DNA of 64,000 nucleotides from Schistosoma haematobium (GCF_000699445.3 NC_067200.1:8120450-8184449), one strand, 5' to 3'. Positions 45,752 through 60,011 are shown, counted from the stretch's first letter. The notes: generated by a model from the letters alone, not told the origin. A program made the numbers and translations.

Positions 45752-45813
<62 letters not shown>
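45752..45813. repeat. (TA)n tract, 62 bp
   Basis: Pure alternating TA. Self-complementary and prone to cruciform formation. It gives spurious Ile-Tyr frames on both strands. Confidence 0.9.
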
Positions 45814-45816
<3 letters not shown>

Positions 45817-47084
45817 CAGTCTGCATTTATTTCAAGATGTTTTAGCATTTGATATGTCAATGATTGCAATCAATAAGTGGGGTGGATGGACAAACACGAA
45901 ACTACACACGGTTTCTATTGAACGTACATTGTGTTACTTGGATATTGTCAGGTGTCTATGTTGAATGAATAGTTGTATCAGTAGTGGTATGTTATTTGGA
46001 TCATATGAACTGAACCATCTGAGATCACAAATATGATTTAGGTTAATGGTTTATCGACTAGTGTATAAATAAATTCGGATGTGACTGTTGTGTCTCATCA
46101 ATTCAAATAATATGATATTACTATTATTACGCCTTCCACTAGTACTCGCACTACTTCTACGACCACAAATAGGCACACTACTACCACTACTTCTACCGAA
46201 GTCATTATTCTCTCTGCATATAACTTACTCTTCAAAAAATGTGTTTTCTGATTTGCAAGAACGAAGAATGACACCATAATTGTCTATGCAACAATCCCAC
46301 AATGATTGTTAGTTAGTGATGATACACTCAAAACAGTGAAGCAAATAGAATTTGAAAATGAATTTTACTCAGTCTAGAAACACACTAATATGATCGAAGT
46401 AAATAGTCTTTCAGTACCACACAATATGTTCACAGTTGTCGTGAATCACTTCTGACACTCAGTAAGATTGTAGACAACTGTGGATGAATTGTCATCTCCA
46501 CACTCACAAGTCAGTTGATGATTGTCTCACATGTTCACTGTAACCAAAGTCACTGTCGATATCACTTGAAAGTGAATACCAGTTAGTCTACAACACACAT
46601 CGTCTGAATTCCATATTGTGACATCCATTCAATAAATGCATCAAAAAATCTATTGATATCAGTTTGTTGTTTGCATGTCACTAGAATTGTTCACCAAACG
46701 TAAGAATGTATTGATCCCCACACTTTAATGATTGTCGTTTCAGGAGATGACGCATTCTGGTAATTAATGACGCTGTGTGTAATGTGACATACAAATCACC
46801 TGATCTATTGCGAGTGTACTCTATTTGAGTAAATAGATCATGATGAAAGGAGAAGATCGTGGATGAATGTGTTTGTAGCATACTAGATTTGTGGTAATGA
46901 GAAAGGTAATATACAACGGAATTACGGTTTCATGCAACATCACACATATGTCATTTTAACTTTCACTTATTCAAACATGTGATATTGTATAACCTACTCA
47001 TTACATCCAGTCATATTTACTCCTTGTCAGATGACGAGAAGTGAGTTGTAGAATTTCGAATCTGCTTTATTGAAAATATTTACT

Positions 47085-47895
47085 TAGTTACTAACGCCTG
47101 TTACCCCAAGCGGAGGAGCGTAAGCTTCTCACCAACACTCTCTATCCAACCCTTTTCTGAACAATCCTTTCCAATTCATTCCACTTGCTGTTTGAGCTTT
47201 TCACATCTGCTTCCAATTCTCGGCATGGTGTGCTTTTCGGCCATCCTTTTCTCCATCTCCCTTCATGATTCTGTGTTAGGGTTTGCCTCGTGATGCAGTT
47301 TGATGACTTGTCCAATGTGTGTCCTATCCACTTACAACGGCTTTTCCTAATTTCCTGCTCAGCTGGAAGCTGATTTGTTCTCTCCCACAGTGGGCTGTTG
47401 CTGATGGTATCAGGTCAACGGACATCCCGCATCTTGCGTAGACAACTGTTTATAAATACTTGTATCTCTTTGATGATGGTTTAAGTGGTTGTCCATGTTT
47501 CAGCTCCGTACATTAAAACTAACTGTCTTGACATTCGTATTGAAGACTGTGACATAGATATTGGTTGACAGTTGTTTTGAGTTCCATATGTTCTTCAGCT
47601 GTATGAATGCAGCTCCTGTTTTGCCATTCTTCGCACTTGAGTCTGCATCGGATCCTCCTTGTTCATCGATGATGCTTCCCAGCTACGTGTAATATTGGAA
47701 CATCTTCCAGAGCATCTCCATCAATTGTGTCTGGTTTGGTGTTCTCTGTGTTTTATTTGAGAATGTTGCTTTTTCGCTTGCGTATCTTGAGGCCCACTAA
47801 TATAGAGGCTGTTGCTACACTAGTTGTCTTCATCTGCATTTATTCGTGTGCATGGGACAGAGGGATTAGCTCACCTGCAAAGTCCAAATCTTCTA
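47085..47895 (-). mobile_element. RTE-like RT C-terminal fragment
   Basis: About 800 bp covering the RT C-terminus: LEDLDFAGELIPLSH near 47890, TTSVATASILVGLKI, then …[12 protein letters not shown] and DRECWWEAYAP at the 3' end, with many stops. An independent, more diverged copy than the 4.5-kb element. Confidence 0.68.
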
Positions 47896-48208
47896 GTTGA
47901 AAACACAAACGTTTATTCAAATGAACAAATACTGTGATATTATTTGCACACTAACCGACAGAAAATGTGAAGTTTTCTTATCGATTGGAAATCTATTGAA
48001 CTGTCGAATTGTATTCGTGTTTAATGTAGATGTATTTGTGATTATTTATGATTTTCATAATCAACACTTTCGTAATATTCTTATCAATAGTGGTCGTTGT
48101 TTTCGTTGACGATGATGATGATGATGGTGTGATTGGATTAATTGCAATTTATTTGTGTCTAGTTGATATTACTGGGTGTGTGTTGTTTGTTTTCATTTGT
48201 TTCTTCAC

Positions 48209-48209
<1 letters not shown>

Positions 48210-48247
<38 letters not shown>
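48210..48247. repeat. (AAT)n microsatellite, right arm
   Basis: Longer partner of the left-arm tract. Confidence 0.8.
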
Positions 48248-50110
48248 TTTGCATTCTGGTTAAGTGTATTTATCATGTGATCATGTGCACATATGATGAT
48301 GGTTATATGGATAAGGGGAAGTTGTGTATTGTATTTGATGTTGAACGACCGTCACACTGAAATATCTTATCTAAAATAATAATTCAGTAAATTCATTGAT
48401 TTACGACAATGTTGTTTGTTGAAATGGTGGTGACAATTTTCAGTGTTGAATTATGGATAGCACATTGGTTAAATTGTATTTGTTCTTGTCCTATTTGTTT
48501 TGGCCGAAATCGTGTGGCCGTCCTTCATTACGTTGTGGACAACAAACAGCTTAGTGACAACAAGCAGTTTGATCTACCTGTCATGAGATGTGATGAATGA
48601 CAGGTTCGTGACACTGATCTATTCATTCTAGTTGATGTGAGTGTTTGTTCTACCAACTCGACATGATTGGTTTCATCGGCACTAAAACTGTGGAACGGAA
48701 GCTTCAAATTGTACACGAATTTAGTTTATGTAGGTACTTGATGTCGAATGGACGAGTGGAACGATTTCCTCTCAATCATATTTATGTGTGTGTGTGTGTG
48801 TGTGTCAGGAAATGGACGAATTGAAGGAACGAAGAGCTCTAGAAACCGGTTGGTTGAGCGTGTGGAAGCGAGTTGAAAATCAATGTTTCCTCGTGCAGTA
48901 TGTTGGAGGTACGTTATGCCGCTGTGACTCTGAAGATGAATCAGTGTGAAATCTCCTCACATCGTCTAGTCACTCGCATACGAGTGATCTATGTTTCACC
49001 AGACCGTGTGAAACGGAGAATCTATAACGAGACTGTGTATTTTGTGTGACCATTGGATTTGTTGATGGTTGCGAAATCAGTGTGAGCTGTGTACAGTTTA
49101 AAAGTGGTAGGAAGTCATCAATCGTCAGTCGACAATCAATCAATCAGGCAAGCAAGCAAAGGAACAAACAAAGAAGCGAACAACCAGGCAGACAAGTAAA
49201 CAAACAACCAAACCAATCGGACAATCCACATGGATTTCCCGAAATGTTTATCGGAATCTACAATGAAAATGTCTTTGACGGAATCTCACGTGAAAATCTA
49301 ACTAAACCGAATCACAGAGAATGTGTTTAGTTTAAGATGATATATGGTCACGTATATTTGTGTTGTGCAGATATGCGGAATTCCTATCAAGTAATTTACT
49401 TCTTAAATTTTACAGTGTTAACTATGATGTTACGAATATTTTTTTATTGTCCTCACTCCATCATTCTTACTCTACACGTCTCTCTAATCCGGTTCTCGTT
49501 TCTAACCTAGTGGTTTGAAATATTTTATTTGTTTGTGATTGATGCAACTATACAGTGATCGTTGCAACCACATCGTGAGCTGATTTGAGACTACTTGTGA
49601 ATATCTGGTTTGTGGAATACTCTAAGAAGTTGTATTTCGAATGTGTTTGATGTTGACTGAGAGAAGTGTGGAAGTGGCATCAATTGATCGAAGCCTTGTG
49701 ATACACATTCAACAGATTGTGAGTAGTGAGTTGTCAAACCACTGAATGAATTGTCAATGTTTCTTCTCGATTTCTCAACCACGTGTCATTCTCATTTGGT
49801 TCTTTTCTATGTTAACGTTTTGCAATTGACCTTTAATCAGGCAAAACATGATTGCCCTCACACTTTGTGACACAATCATTTAATTGTGTTTCAGTTCAAA
49901 AATATGATGCACCCGTTGCGTCATAATTACTGAATATGAAATCCATTTGTCACGTGTATGCAAGCATAGTGTGTTTGGAATTGTTGATTCTAATGTAAGC
50001 TGATCAACCAGGGGCTACGTGTGTTACAAGAGATATGAAAAAATATGCTGTCATGTGATTGATATTTAATTCAATTGTATCAACCCAATGGACTGACAGT
50101 GAGAATTAGA

Positions 50111-50155
50111 ACCAATTATGTTCAAGGTTATTGTGTTTCTCGAATTGTATATAAG
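50111..50155 (+). promoter_or_regulatory. putative core promoter of right peroxiredoxin copy (CCAAT and TATA)
   Basis: CCAAT near 50112 and TATATAAG at 50148-50155, 58 bp before the start codon. The spacing suits a polymerase II core promoter with a short 5' leader. Confidence 0.5.
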
Positions 50156-50212
50156 CATGAAAACCTGATTTGAGAGACATACGAATCACTGTCAGCTTGG
50201 TAATCATTGATC

Positions 50213-52382
50213 ATGGTATTGTTGCCCAATAAACCTGCACCAGAATTCAAAGGAAATGCTGTGGTTAATGGTGAATTCAAAGAGATCAGTTTGAAGGATT
50301 ATCGAGGAAAATATGTTGTATTATTCTTCTATCCAGCTGATTTGTAAGTAGTAATTGTGCATATTTGTTGTGTAGTTATTGCATAGTGTTTGATTGCATA
50401 TATTGATTCACCCACTCCATTCTAACCGATTACGTCTTCTGATTGGCCGAACTTGTTCTACTGGTTGAATGAATGTGTATTTGTTGTAACCGTCTGTCCT
50501 AATTATGCGTTGGATGTGTGTATGAGATTTGAGACTTATTGAAGTTGTTAGATAGTGTAAGGTAATTTATTGTAGAGGTCAGACGATATGTTGATCCCCT
50601 GATTTCTGACGACATTTTCGGATGTGATAAACGCGAATTCTTATTGGAGTTTATTTGTTGTGATTCGACTTTACAATGTATGTGGATATCTGGAATGAAT
50701 GATTAAGTCGTGTTCACCGAATACTAATATCTGTTCTTATATGGTGCCATCTGTGTGGGTTCACTCATCGGGAATACTTGAACCGTGTTGTGACCAATCA
50801 TTCATCCGGCCCCACTTATCTGAGTGGTAATAGTGAATACCACGTGACGAGTACATTTGTACTGATTCTCATTGTGAATTGAGATGAAATGTCTGGGAAA
50901 TTGTTCACGAAGCACACTGGTAATCTCCATATTGACTCCAGTTTATTCATGCCAATGAGATTCTGACAGTCGATGTTGATCACATCACTGTATTGAATGC
51001 CTAAGTAATTGCCTCCTGCAGACGTCCTAGAAAATGCGTGTAACCTTATTTCACAAAATGCAGTATTATGCTGCAACGAATAGTTAGATAGCAGTGTGAA
51101 ATTCGGTTCACCGATGATGCACAGATTTATCGTTCGCTTGATAATTATGATGACGATTAATTCAATATGGCTGAACTGACACTTGTGTGGCTAACTATCG
51201 GAGTGACTAACTGACTGACTGGTTGGCTGACATGCTTTCTTGATACATGTCGAATTACATAGTCAAGTCGCTCACTGCTCGACTAATATGCCTAATGTGA
51301 ATGCGTGGAATTGCATGTAGTTTCATCATCCCAGTGACTCTCCTCCTCATAATTCTTTCACAGCACATTCGTGTGTCCCACTGAAATCATCGCGTTCAGT
51401 GACCAGGTGGAGGAGTTCAACAGTCGAAATTGTCAAGTGATCGCCTGTTCTACAGATTCTCAATACAGTCATCTTGCATGGAACAATTTGGATCGTAAAT
51501 CGGGTGGGTTGGGTCAGATGAAAATCCCTCTGTTGGCCGACCGCACACAGGAGATCTCCAGAGCATATGGTGTATTAGATGAGGAGGATGGTAATGCATT
51601 CAGGTGAGTGGTGTGTTTGTATTCGTGTGATTTTTGTCTGAGATTTGCTGCGATTTCGATAATCTGTGTTGAGAATCAGACTGATAGACGTGTGGAACGA
51701 ATCGTGTTTAGCTTCCAGTTTGGAGTAGGAGATTGAAATAATTGTGCGAGTATGCAAGAATCTTCTTGAAACAATGTTTCAGTTTTGTATTGTACTAGTT
51801 TCTCAGCGTCTTTCCCTGTGTGTAGTCAACGATATATTAAGTTCTCTGACACGTTCCACTGTTCTACTTTTGACTGCGTTCTGACATACATTTCACCCGT
51901 TGACAGTTAAATGTTTGCTGAACCAAATTCTCATTCGATCCGTATTCTTGAATAGAAAATCAATCAATGTGTTATTAGATTGGACACAGCACAAATTGTA
52001 TTTGGGGCATCATAGAATCTGCGGTTCTCCACGAAATGTCTGACCATTAGAACCCAGTGCTCATAAAGACAACCGAATCTCAACACTTGACTGAACTTCC
52101 TATTGAATTGAGAGTATTGGCAATCGACTTGCACATAGACACGAGTTTAATTGTACTTCTATTTATCATTTCCCTCACTATGCCTTCCTTTTTAGAGGTT
52201 TATTCATCATTGATCCGAAGGGAATTCTACGTCAAATCACGATCAATGACAAGCCAGTTGGACGATCTGTAGATGAAACATTACGACTACTGGACGCGTT
52301 CCAATTTGTGGAGAAGCATGGTGAAGTGTGTCCAGTGAACTGGAAACGTGGTGATCATGGGATCAAAGTTAATAAAAAATAG
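50213..52382 (+). CDS. TPx1: typical 2-Cys peroxiredoxin (thioredoxin peroxidase 1-like), right copy
   Basis: Exons 50213-50343, 51364-51603 and 52196-52382, phases 2 and 2, donors GTAAGT and GTGAGT, acceptors TTTCACAG and TTTTTAG. The 185-aa product carries the same VCP peroxidatic and EVCP resolving cysteines and GGLG loop as the left copy, and I found no coding difference by eye. It is transcribed away from the palindrome centre, so the pair is divergent about 7.5 kb apart. ATG 50213 was chosen because it follows the promoter motifs directly and gives the standard family N-terminus ([14 protein letters not shown]). AATAAA occurs at 52371-52376 inside the last codons, just before TAG. Confidence 0.92.
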
Positions 52383-55300
52383 ACTTTGCATCATTTTTCA
52401 TTGATCACTATATTCATGTTGAGTGACTAGATATCTGTGTGCTGTTCTACACATGAATTTGTAAAGTGTTAAATTAATTTCCATATAAATAACACCTTCC
52501 ATTCATTCCGATATATTCTTATGTTCATTTGAGTGTTCACTGTGAACTACAGTGTACTTCATTTTAATAATGTGTGTGTGTCGGACCGGTCGATGAGATT
52601 GCGAATACTATGATGTGGTTGTATTGTCAGAATGACACGATTGTGTGTGATTTCACTTTGTCAAGTTAATTCAACACAATGATGTAGGTCGCTCGTTTGA
52701 TGCGAATTCAGGTGACGAGGTTTCGTGTTCTACGTATGACGAGGAGGCGACTTGTGTGGTGTGAACATCAACTGACTGCACTCATATAGGACCATGTGAA
52801 ACGGTGTTGGAACTGACGGTCTAATTTATTGATGTCGAAATCTTGTTATCACATGTTGTTATTGTTTTATTATCCGTGAATATCGTTGTGTTGACGTCTG
52901 CAGTGGTGAATGAAACCGTTGTAAGGCTTTATTAGAAATAAATGACACTGAAGATGTCGATGAACAGGAGATGCGTTTGAAGTCACCAATTCGACATTGT
53001 GTGTGACTGAGCATCATACCTCCAATGTAAGTTCAATTAGCATTAACTTGTTGCTGTTCGAAATGAAGTAGGCGGAAATGTGTTTCGACCTACAACGCTT
53101 CGCTTCCAATCCTTCAAGTCAGTCGCCTCACTTTGCGTGCAGACTGAATAGAATAGGACAATGTGTAACTGCTGAACAGTGTATATTACTGATTACATGA
53201 GCGATCGTGCTTCGGTCTGGGCACATGGGCAATATCACGGCCCTCACACAAATCTCATTTGATTTGTGTGGCGCATGTGTATCTGGTGCCCACATGTACC
53301 AGTGGTTATGTGTTCAAATAAATAAATAAAATGTGAGCGATTATTTCGACGTGCATTAACAAAAATTTGACTGATAAAAATAGTAAGAATATTATTAGAA
53401 ACTCAAGCATTATTCATTGTTATTGTAAGTCAAGTTGTTGATCACAGTAGTTAGATGAGCCTATGTTATTGACAGTGATGTAAATCAAACGTCATATTAT
53501 GTGATGATTTTGTAATGCTTTGCATTCCAGTTAAAACAAACTACGTATTTTGATAATGATGGAATGCAGTCATGTGATTGTTTAGTTGCTTTTGTTGCTT
53601 CATTAGAACAACACTGTTAACCACTCTCAGTTGATCGTTGTTAGGTGACTGGTTGAGTCCACGAATTTTCATTGATTTCCTGAAATTATCAATATTGATG
53701 TTGAGAAATATACGAGAACTTAGGTGTAACATAGTCAGTGGTTTAATGCATTTCAATTCACAACAAGTGAGACTGATAGTTACACCTCCAATCTATTTGT
53801 CGGTGAGTGATCGACAAAATTTAAAATCATCACTCATCAACTTTCTGACGTTGAATTTTAATCATGCCTAATTTGTGTCAATTATTTCGTATACGAGAGT
53901 GTGTTTTACTGTGAGATAAGATTTAATGTTGTTAACGAGTTATTTTGCATCTTGATGTCTGTTTCGTTGGGAGCATTGAGTCAACAGTTGAGTTTCTGTG
54001 AATAGCTGTCACTTGATCACACTCATCACACCAACCGAGTCAGTTGATCAAGCAATCTGCAGAAACACACTTTCACTTGGTTGCGAGAGACTACTTCTGA
54101 ATGACCTGTTTAACTTTACATGCAAGTCATTATTTCTCAGTATGATTTTGCTGGTTTCTCAGTCAGAGTTGTATTGATGATATTCACTTATGTAAGATTC
54201 TATGGACATGCATTCAGTGCCTTCATTTTTCTAATACCCTGTATTAAATATTGCTGTAACCAAATGAATTCAAAGAAAGTCACAATCTCGATTTCACTCT
54301 TCCCGTAATGACAGATTGAAATGAGGGAGCGATGGAGAATATGCAACTCGATACAGAACAAACTGTAACATTATCTCATTATTGTGGCCATCGTAAACTA
54401 GTGAGTCACCTAACGACGAATTGTGATGTGCATCGTATGGTGTGCGAACTACTGTGTGTTGTCAAACAGATTTCACCTTGTGACGAATGGAAAACAAGTC
54501 ACAATTAGTGCAGACTATCACAGTATCAAAGAATGATGTTGAACTTGACCATCGATTGAACAGTGTTTGGGCGATCCAACATTGACTACTAGGTTGTGTC
54601 GATCAGCCTTTGAACATTGAAGATCACCAACGTAGATGATCTATCTCGAATGATTTGAGGTCCGCTCGAGTTCGACGGAAATTGTGTGACGAACCAGCTA
54701 ACTTGGAAATCACACCTCGCGGACAGCATCTAACGTGGATTACCCCACGATGTATCAAATTACTATGGCTGTTTTGAAGACCTTATAACACAAAGGACGT
54801 TATTATGAAGATGTATGAGTAAGAATGTGTACAGATAAGAAAGCGAGATCGCCACTGCATGAGCCAGTCCATGGTATACGATTAACTGATGCGCGTTGGT
54901 TCTCCTTGTCCTTGACCGGGATCGATGATCTGTTCGATATTCAGTGATGCAACAGCCGGATGATTTTTAGGGCTCAGTGACATTTTACTTTCCACTCCAA
55001 ATATCACCACTCAATTTCGTACACGTTTTCAAATCTTCTTTTACGTATCAGCAACTTAATCGTTTACTGGATATTCTCCAAATCCAATCGTGACTGAAAT
55101 AACACATACATTGATTTGCAAAATCGAGCCATTCATCAGTATCGGAAGGATGTGTTTACTTTGCTAATTGTACTCAAGCCTAATCTGATGTACATGGTCA
55201 TCTGTTGCCTATAGATGTTTTACACTTAATAATCGTTTCTAGATGTCGTTACAACACATCACAACCGTACCACAAAAGATGTATTATGTGTGTAATAATT

Positions 55301-57937
55301 TCAGTGACAAAACCTCAGGACTTGCAACATTTTATCCTGGAATCTACTCCTTCCTCGCCAATGCTTTCGGTCTCTGGATTACTTAGTTCTGACTTCAATT
55401 AGAAGCGTTCTTATTAGCATAGTGTTTTGGAGACTTTTGTGTATCAATTAAGATGTATTGACACCCTTATATGCTCAATAGTGACTAGCTTCGAGAGTTC
55501 TAGTGAGAAGCAATGACCAGTCGAGTTCAACTGTGTCGGATGTGGATGATGTCACAAAATATCGTGGATTGTTTGAAGTTAGACAATAACACAGTTGAAT
55601 GCTAGCTCCGTGATCCAGATGTTAAGCGTTCGCACGCCTAACCGAAGGTCCTGAGTTCGGATCCCGTGTGCGGGATTGTGAATGCGCGCTTCTGAAGTGT
55701 TATACTAGGCCGAATCGGCCGTCCAATGCTTTCATGTTTTCAATGGTTGTTTAATCTTGATCGGTTCATGATCATAATTAAAATCGTTCTTGTTAATTCA
55801 CACATATTGTAGTGCGTAGCACGTCACATTCGGTTAGACTTATTTCAATTTGAGAAATAGAGAACGTCAATATAGGTTAATCTACAATTGATTTTATAAT
55901 TATCGGGTCAACTCAAATGGTCACGTGTTAGCAATCAGACGTGTTTATGAATTAGACCATTGTGTTTTTCGTATTTATATGAATGTGTACACCATTAGCA
56001 AATTATTGATCGGCTGAGTTTGATGTCAATAAGAGGACAGATGAATGGTTGATAACAGAAAAGCACACCATCACACGCTATGTCTGATGACATAAGTAAT
56101 ATACACCACAACATTGTCCTACTGAAGTGATTTATTCATAAGTTTAAACACATGTGATAACTGTTATTAGTTCAAATGATGCTCTAAAATTATTCATGGC
56201 AATATTTAAACGAAAAATAATTTTCTCCTTTTGAATTAAAATTTTTATTAGCATTCAAGTGCAGTTAATTGTCATTAGACACTTGTGTTCATCAACAAGA
56301 ATGGAAGCGGAGAAGAGGAAGGCTGAAGAAAACACTACGTCGGGAAATGGTATCAGATATGAAAATGATGAATAACAAGTGAAAAACAACCGGAAAGGAT
56401 TGCCCAGGATAGGGTCGGATGTAGAATGCTGATGGGTGGCCTAAACTCCACCAAGGGGCGTAGCAGATGTAAGTGAGCAAACTGAGTGATATATAGTCTC
56501 TTCATAGGTAAAGAAATTACATGTACAAGAATTTTACCAATTTTTCTTGTCAAAGTAATCAGCATAACGAAACAAATTACGTTTTATTTTTACGTAGTTA
56601 CTAAGAAAATTGATTCCACTTTTTTCTCAATGTTTATTGATAACCCGTTGTATCATATGGTGCTCGGATAGAGTTGATATAACCCACTTTTTCTTAAACT
56701 ACAGTTTTATATTACACGACAATGAGACTGTCCTACAGTATTTTACCATTTAAATTAAGCTCAAAAATAAAAATGCAGAATTCGATATCCAGTCAAAGTA
56801 CATTATAGTACATGGATTTCAATTAATCACAAGGGTCGCTCAATATCGTGGATTGGTTGAAGTGGGACATAAACATCTTTGGATACTGACCTAGTGGTCT
56901 AGAGGTCAAGTTTACGCTCTTGAGCGTGATGTCTCAGCTTGAAATTGGGCAAACCGACAAAACCTAACATTAAATTTGCGTTGCGTAGCAAGTGGTATAT
57001 GAGTTTAAGGTAAAATTTTGGGAATAAGACTACATCTCCTTTGCCAATGGCCCTCAAGTTCTAATGTGCCACATAATGTAAGGCAACTGTTATCATAATC
57101 CCCACCTAATGTCTTTTTGTGAAGTTGTGGTGGTATTAGTTTCTAAACAAAATATTCTGGAGCCTCAATACTTAATTGCTGAGAAGATCGACATACAACA
57201 CAGAAGACTTGGAGGAGGGCGGTGATGGTGAACGTGGTAACAAATAAATTGGAGTGGCATAGCTTGGTCATGCAGGCGTGGTCACACAACCTCTTGTCCA
57301 CTGTATCCGATAGATCGCCCTCTTCCCAGCTCAAATGTGTTCTTCAGAAATGCTAGACCTTATATTGCTGATTATCACGACAGAACGAGCCAGTGTAGAC
57401 AGCAGTGTGAATTCTACTTCTTCAATTTTGGGACTAGGTCTACCATTATAGTAGTACGAATACCAAAGTAGACAATAGTTCTAGAAGTTTCTGCGAATTT
57501 ATTCAATTTCGACCTGTCGTTTATACGAAGGCTAATGAATAAATACGGAAGATATTCAAACACTGGGGAGACACAAACAGTATATAGTATCAGTCTAAAC
57601 TCACGCTCCTGAGAATTGAGAATTGTGCAACACATAAGCTCTCATGTCATCGGGATGATTGACATTGCTTGTTCTGAAAAATTTAGGTCATTCAAGTATC
57701 ATAAGCTAATCTCAAAAATAGAATAACATTTGGGTGCAACCATACCATTCGCCTGAAAATGAAGTCTGAGGTTGCTGCATCCGGCACTATTTCCGTCGCG
57801 TTTGTTAATAGTAAACTGAAGTTGGTACTGAAGGCAGAGATGGATAGTGACTACCAGTGGAATTCACGACGCGCGTTTCGTCCCATTTGGAACTCGTCAA
57901 CAAGATTTACTTGCATCTGTGTTGTTGCCCACTCTGA

Positions 57938-60011
57938 GGCTCAAATGACACTTAGCTACTGAGTTCGCCTGTTTGTGCATTGGGATGAAGTTTAGATTCA
58001 CTTGGTATTGTTTGCTTGAATCTTCCAAATGATGTTTAGGACTGTAATTGAACAGTCCCTTTTTTGTATATGTGCATACTGTGCGTATTGCCTCGATATG
58101 TATCGGTCTAAATCATCTGCTGTAGTTAATACATTAGATCAATCTGCTTGATTTCCTATGGCTTTGCACTCACACTAGTCAGGACCGGGAGATTTTCTTT
58201 TACTTAATTACATAAGGCCTAAAGTTTAGAAACTATGTAACGCTTTATGAATTATTTTTTGTTTGAGTCACTGAATTCACTCATACAAGTGATTACAAGG
58301 CTTTGTGACACTTGGTAACGTGGGAAGGAGCCCCATCGGCTTAGAGCGGGTAAAGTCGTTTCTTTTTTTCTGTGGAAAATCTTGTAGATCATACCAGATG
58401 ATCACCCACCTCCTAGCTACTTAGAAGCTAACGGGTGCTGAATTAAATCCATGATTGGGTGGATAGGATTAGCTGGACGTCACGCCAAGATTTCAGGACA
58501 CAATAAAAGCTCTGGCAGCTTTGGAATGGTGGTTGTTCCGTCTTGAGGCCAAGTAACAACAAATGTTCCCTTGTTTGAGTTTTTCACTGTAGATTGATAA
58601 CGGTTTTCACGATATGACCATAATGTTTGGTAGGGAGTGTTTTAAAATACCTTATATTCATTTCCACTCCTAAACAATACTTACTTCTTGGTATTATATG
58701 ATATGATCGAATTCCTCTAATGAGTTCCATCTGGTTTCGCAGGTTTAATACATTCTGGAAGATCCAAGTGATCGTTTGTCCATCGAGGATACGGACTAAG
58801 ACATTCCAATAAAGAGCGTCCTCTGGTGGCTTCATAGAGAATGTTCCAGACGCTGTTCAGTAACAGTTTTCTTCGCTCAGGGAGCCATGGAGCATAATCT
58901 GTAATACTAGCGTGGATTGTCTAGTGCTTGCGATCTTACCCTAGTATGATCAGACGGCGATGTTCCTGAAATTAATATCTCTCTTAACTCTATAAGCATG
59001 GTGTTAGTGAGCATTTTGGGACTGAAGTGACTGTCGATGTAAATAGCCACATCTCTCGGTCCACTGGATTTACCGACTCCGCTAAAGCTTTAGTTCCAAG
59101 CCCTCTTCCTTACCGGTGAGAATGTCTAACGACCGCATGTTTATCTAGGGTAGAAAATGAGCTTCTTTCCTACTCAATATTGTGCAGGTGTTTTTTTGTC
59201 GGACGATGAGCGAAATCTGTGTTCCCCTGTACTAAACACGCTTCATTCACTTTTCAGTATCTAAAGAATATTTATACAACACGAGTCAGCTGATTTATCA
59301 ATTTTACTATATATCAAGCTGGCTAAGTAAATTGATGATATTTATTGTTATTTGTCGTAGAAACAAACAAACAAACAAACGTTTCATTTTCTTCATATCG
59401 CCTTCCTCTGAACTGCTTATCGAAATTCTTAGTAGTTCCCAGCCCACATAAGTCTATTCGCCGTCACATCACTTGTCTACGCCCAATGTACAAATAAACT
59501 TACGCTCCTGATTTCACTGATCTGTGCAGTATCATAGAACGTATCATAATTAACCAGTCGACTGATGTGTAAATGAAAGCTGTTGGTTCAAGTGTGGTTC
59601 TGAGACGAACACGTTAATTTTTACTCACGAATCATAGGCCTCCAACCAACTGTGAAATCTTCCAGGATGTGTGCAGCCTATTTTCCAGACAACTCACACA
59701 AGAAAATAATAAGGACTGTTGGGCGTACGGTAAAACCAGTAAGAGGTTTTAAAAATTCAGTTAGCTTGATTTGACTCATAACAGATATACTGATTTTTCT
59801 ATTCATTAATTATGTGACAGACATTGGTTCTAGAAACCCTACTGCTTTATGATGAAAGATTACGAGGTATCGATCAACAAAAAACTGCCAGACAGTCCAG
59901 AACTAATGCAATCAAATGATCAGACCGTATTTTATCGATTATCATCGGAGACTGAACGCTGTAGCAAAATAATGAAATGAGTGCAAATAAATCAATTACT
60001 TTTAAAAAGCT
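57938..60011. other. region right of the palindrome, no supported gene
   Basis: 57938-57990 continues an SM-alpha-like repeat ('actctgaggctcaaatg'). A minus frame at 58584-58835 (KPPEDALYWNVLVRILDGQ…) looks coding-like but I cannot assign it. There is an (AAAC)n tract at about 59363-59381, and short frames at 59500-59950 that might be worn LINE sequence. Confidence 0.35.

Larger units (their letters stand above)
44839..48103. other. palindrome spacer (about 3.3 kb), no host gene seen
   Basis: Sequence present once between the arms. It contains RTE 3' fragments at about 45155-45240 and 47085-47895 (both minus), a (TA)n tract at 45752-45813, and otherwise AT-rich unmatched sequence. Confidence 0.75.
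48104..57937. repeat. palindrome right arm (about 9.8 kb)
   Basis: Inverted, nearly identical copy of 35011-44838. The outer break lies at 57937, where homology to the left arm stops inside an SM-alpha-like repeat; the inner break is at the GAT microsatellite near 48104. Confidence 0.9.

Noticed and set aside
45623..45964. Coding frames with long Tyr-Ile repeats
   Set aside because: Produced on both strands by the (TA)n tract.
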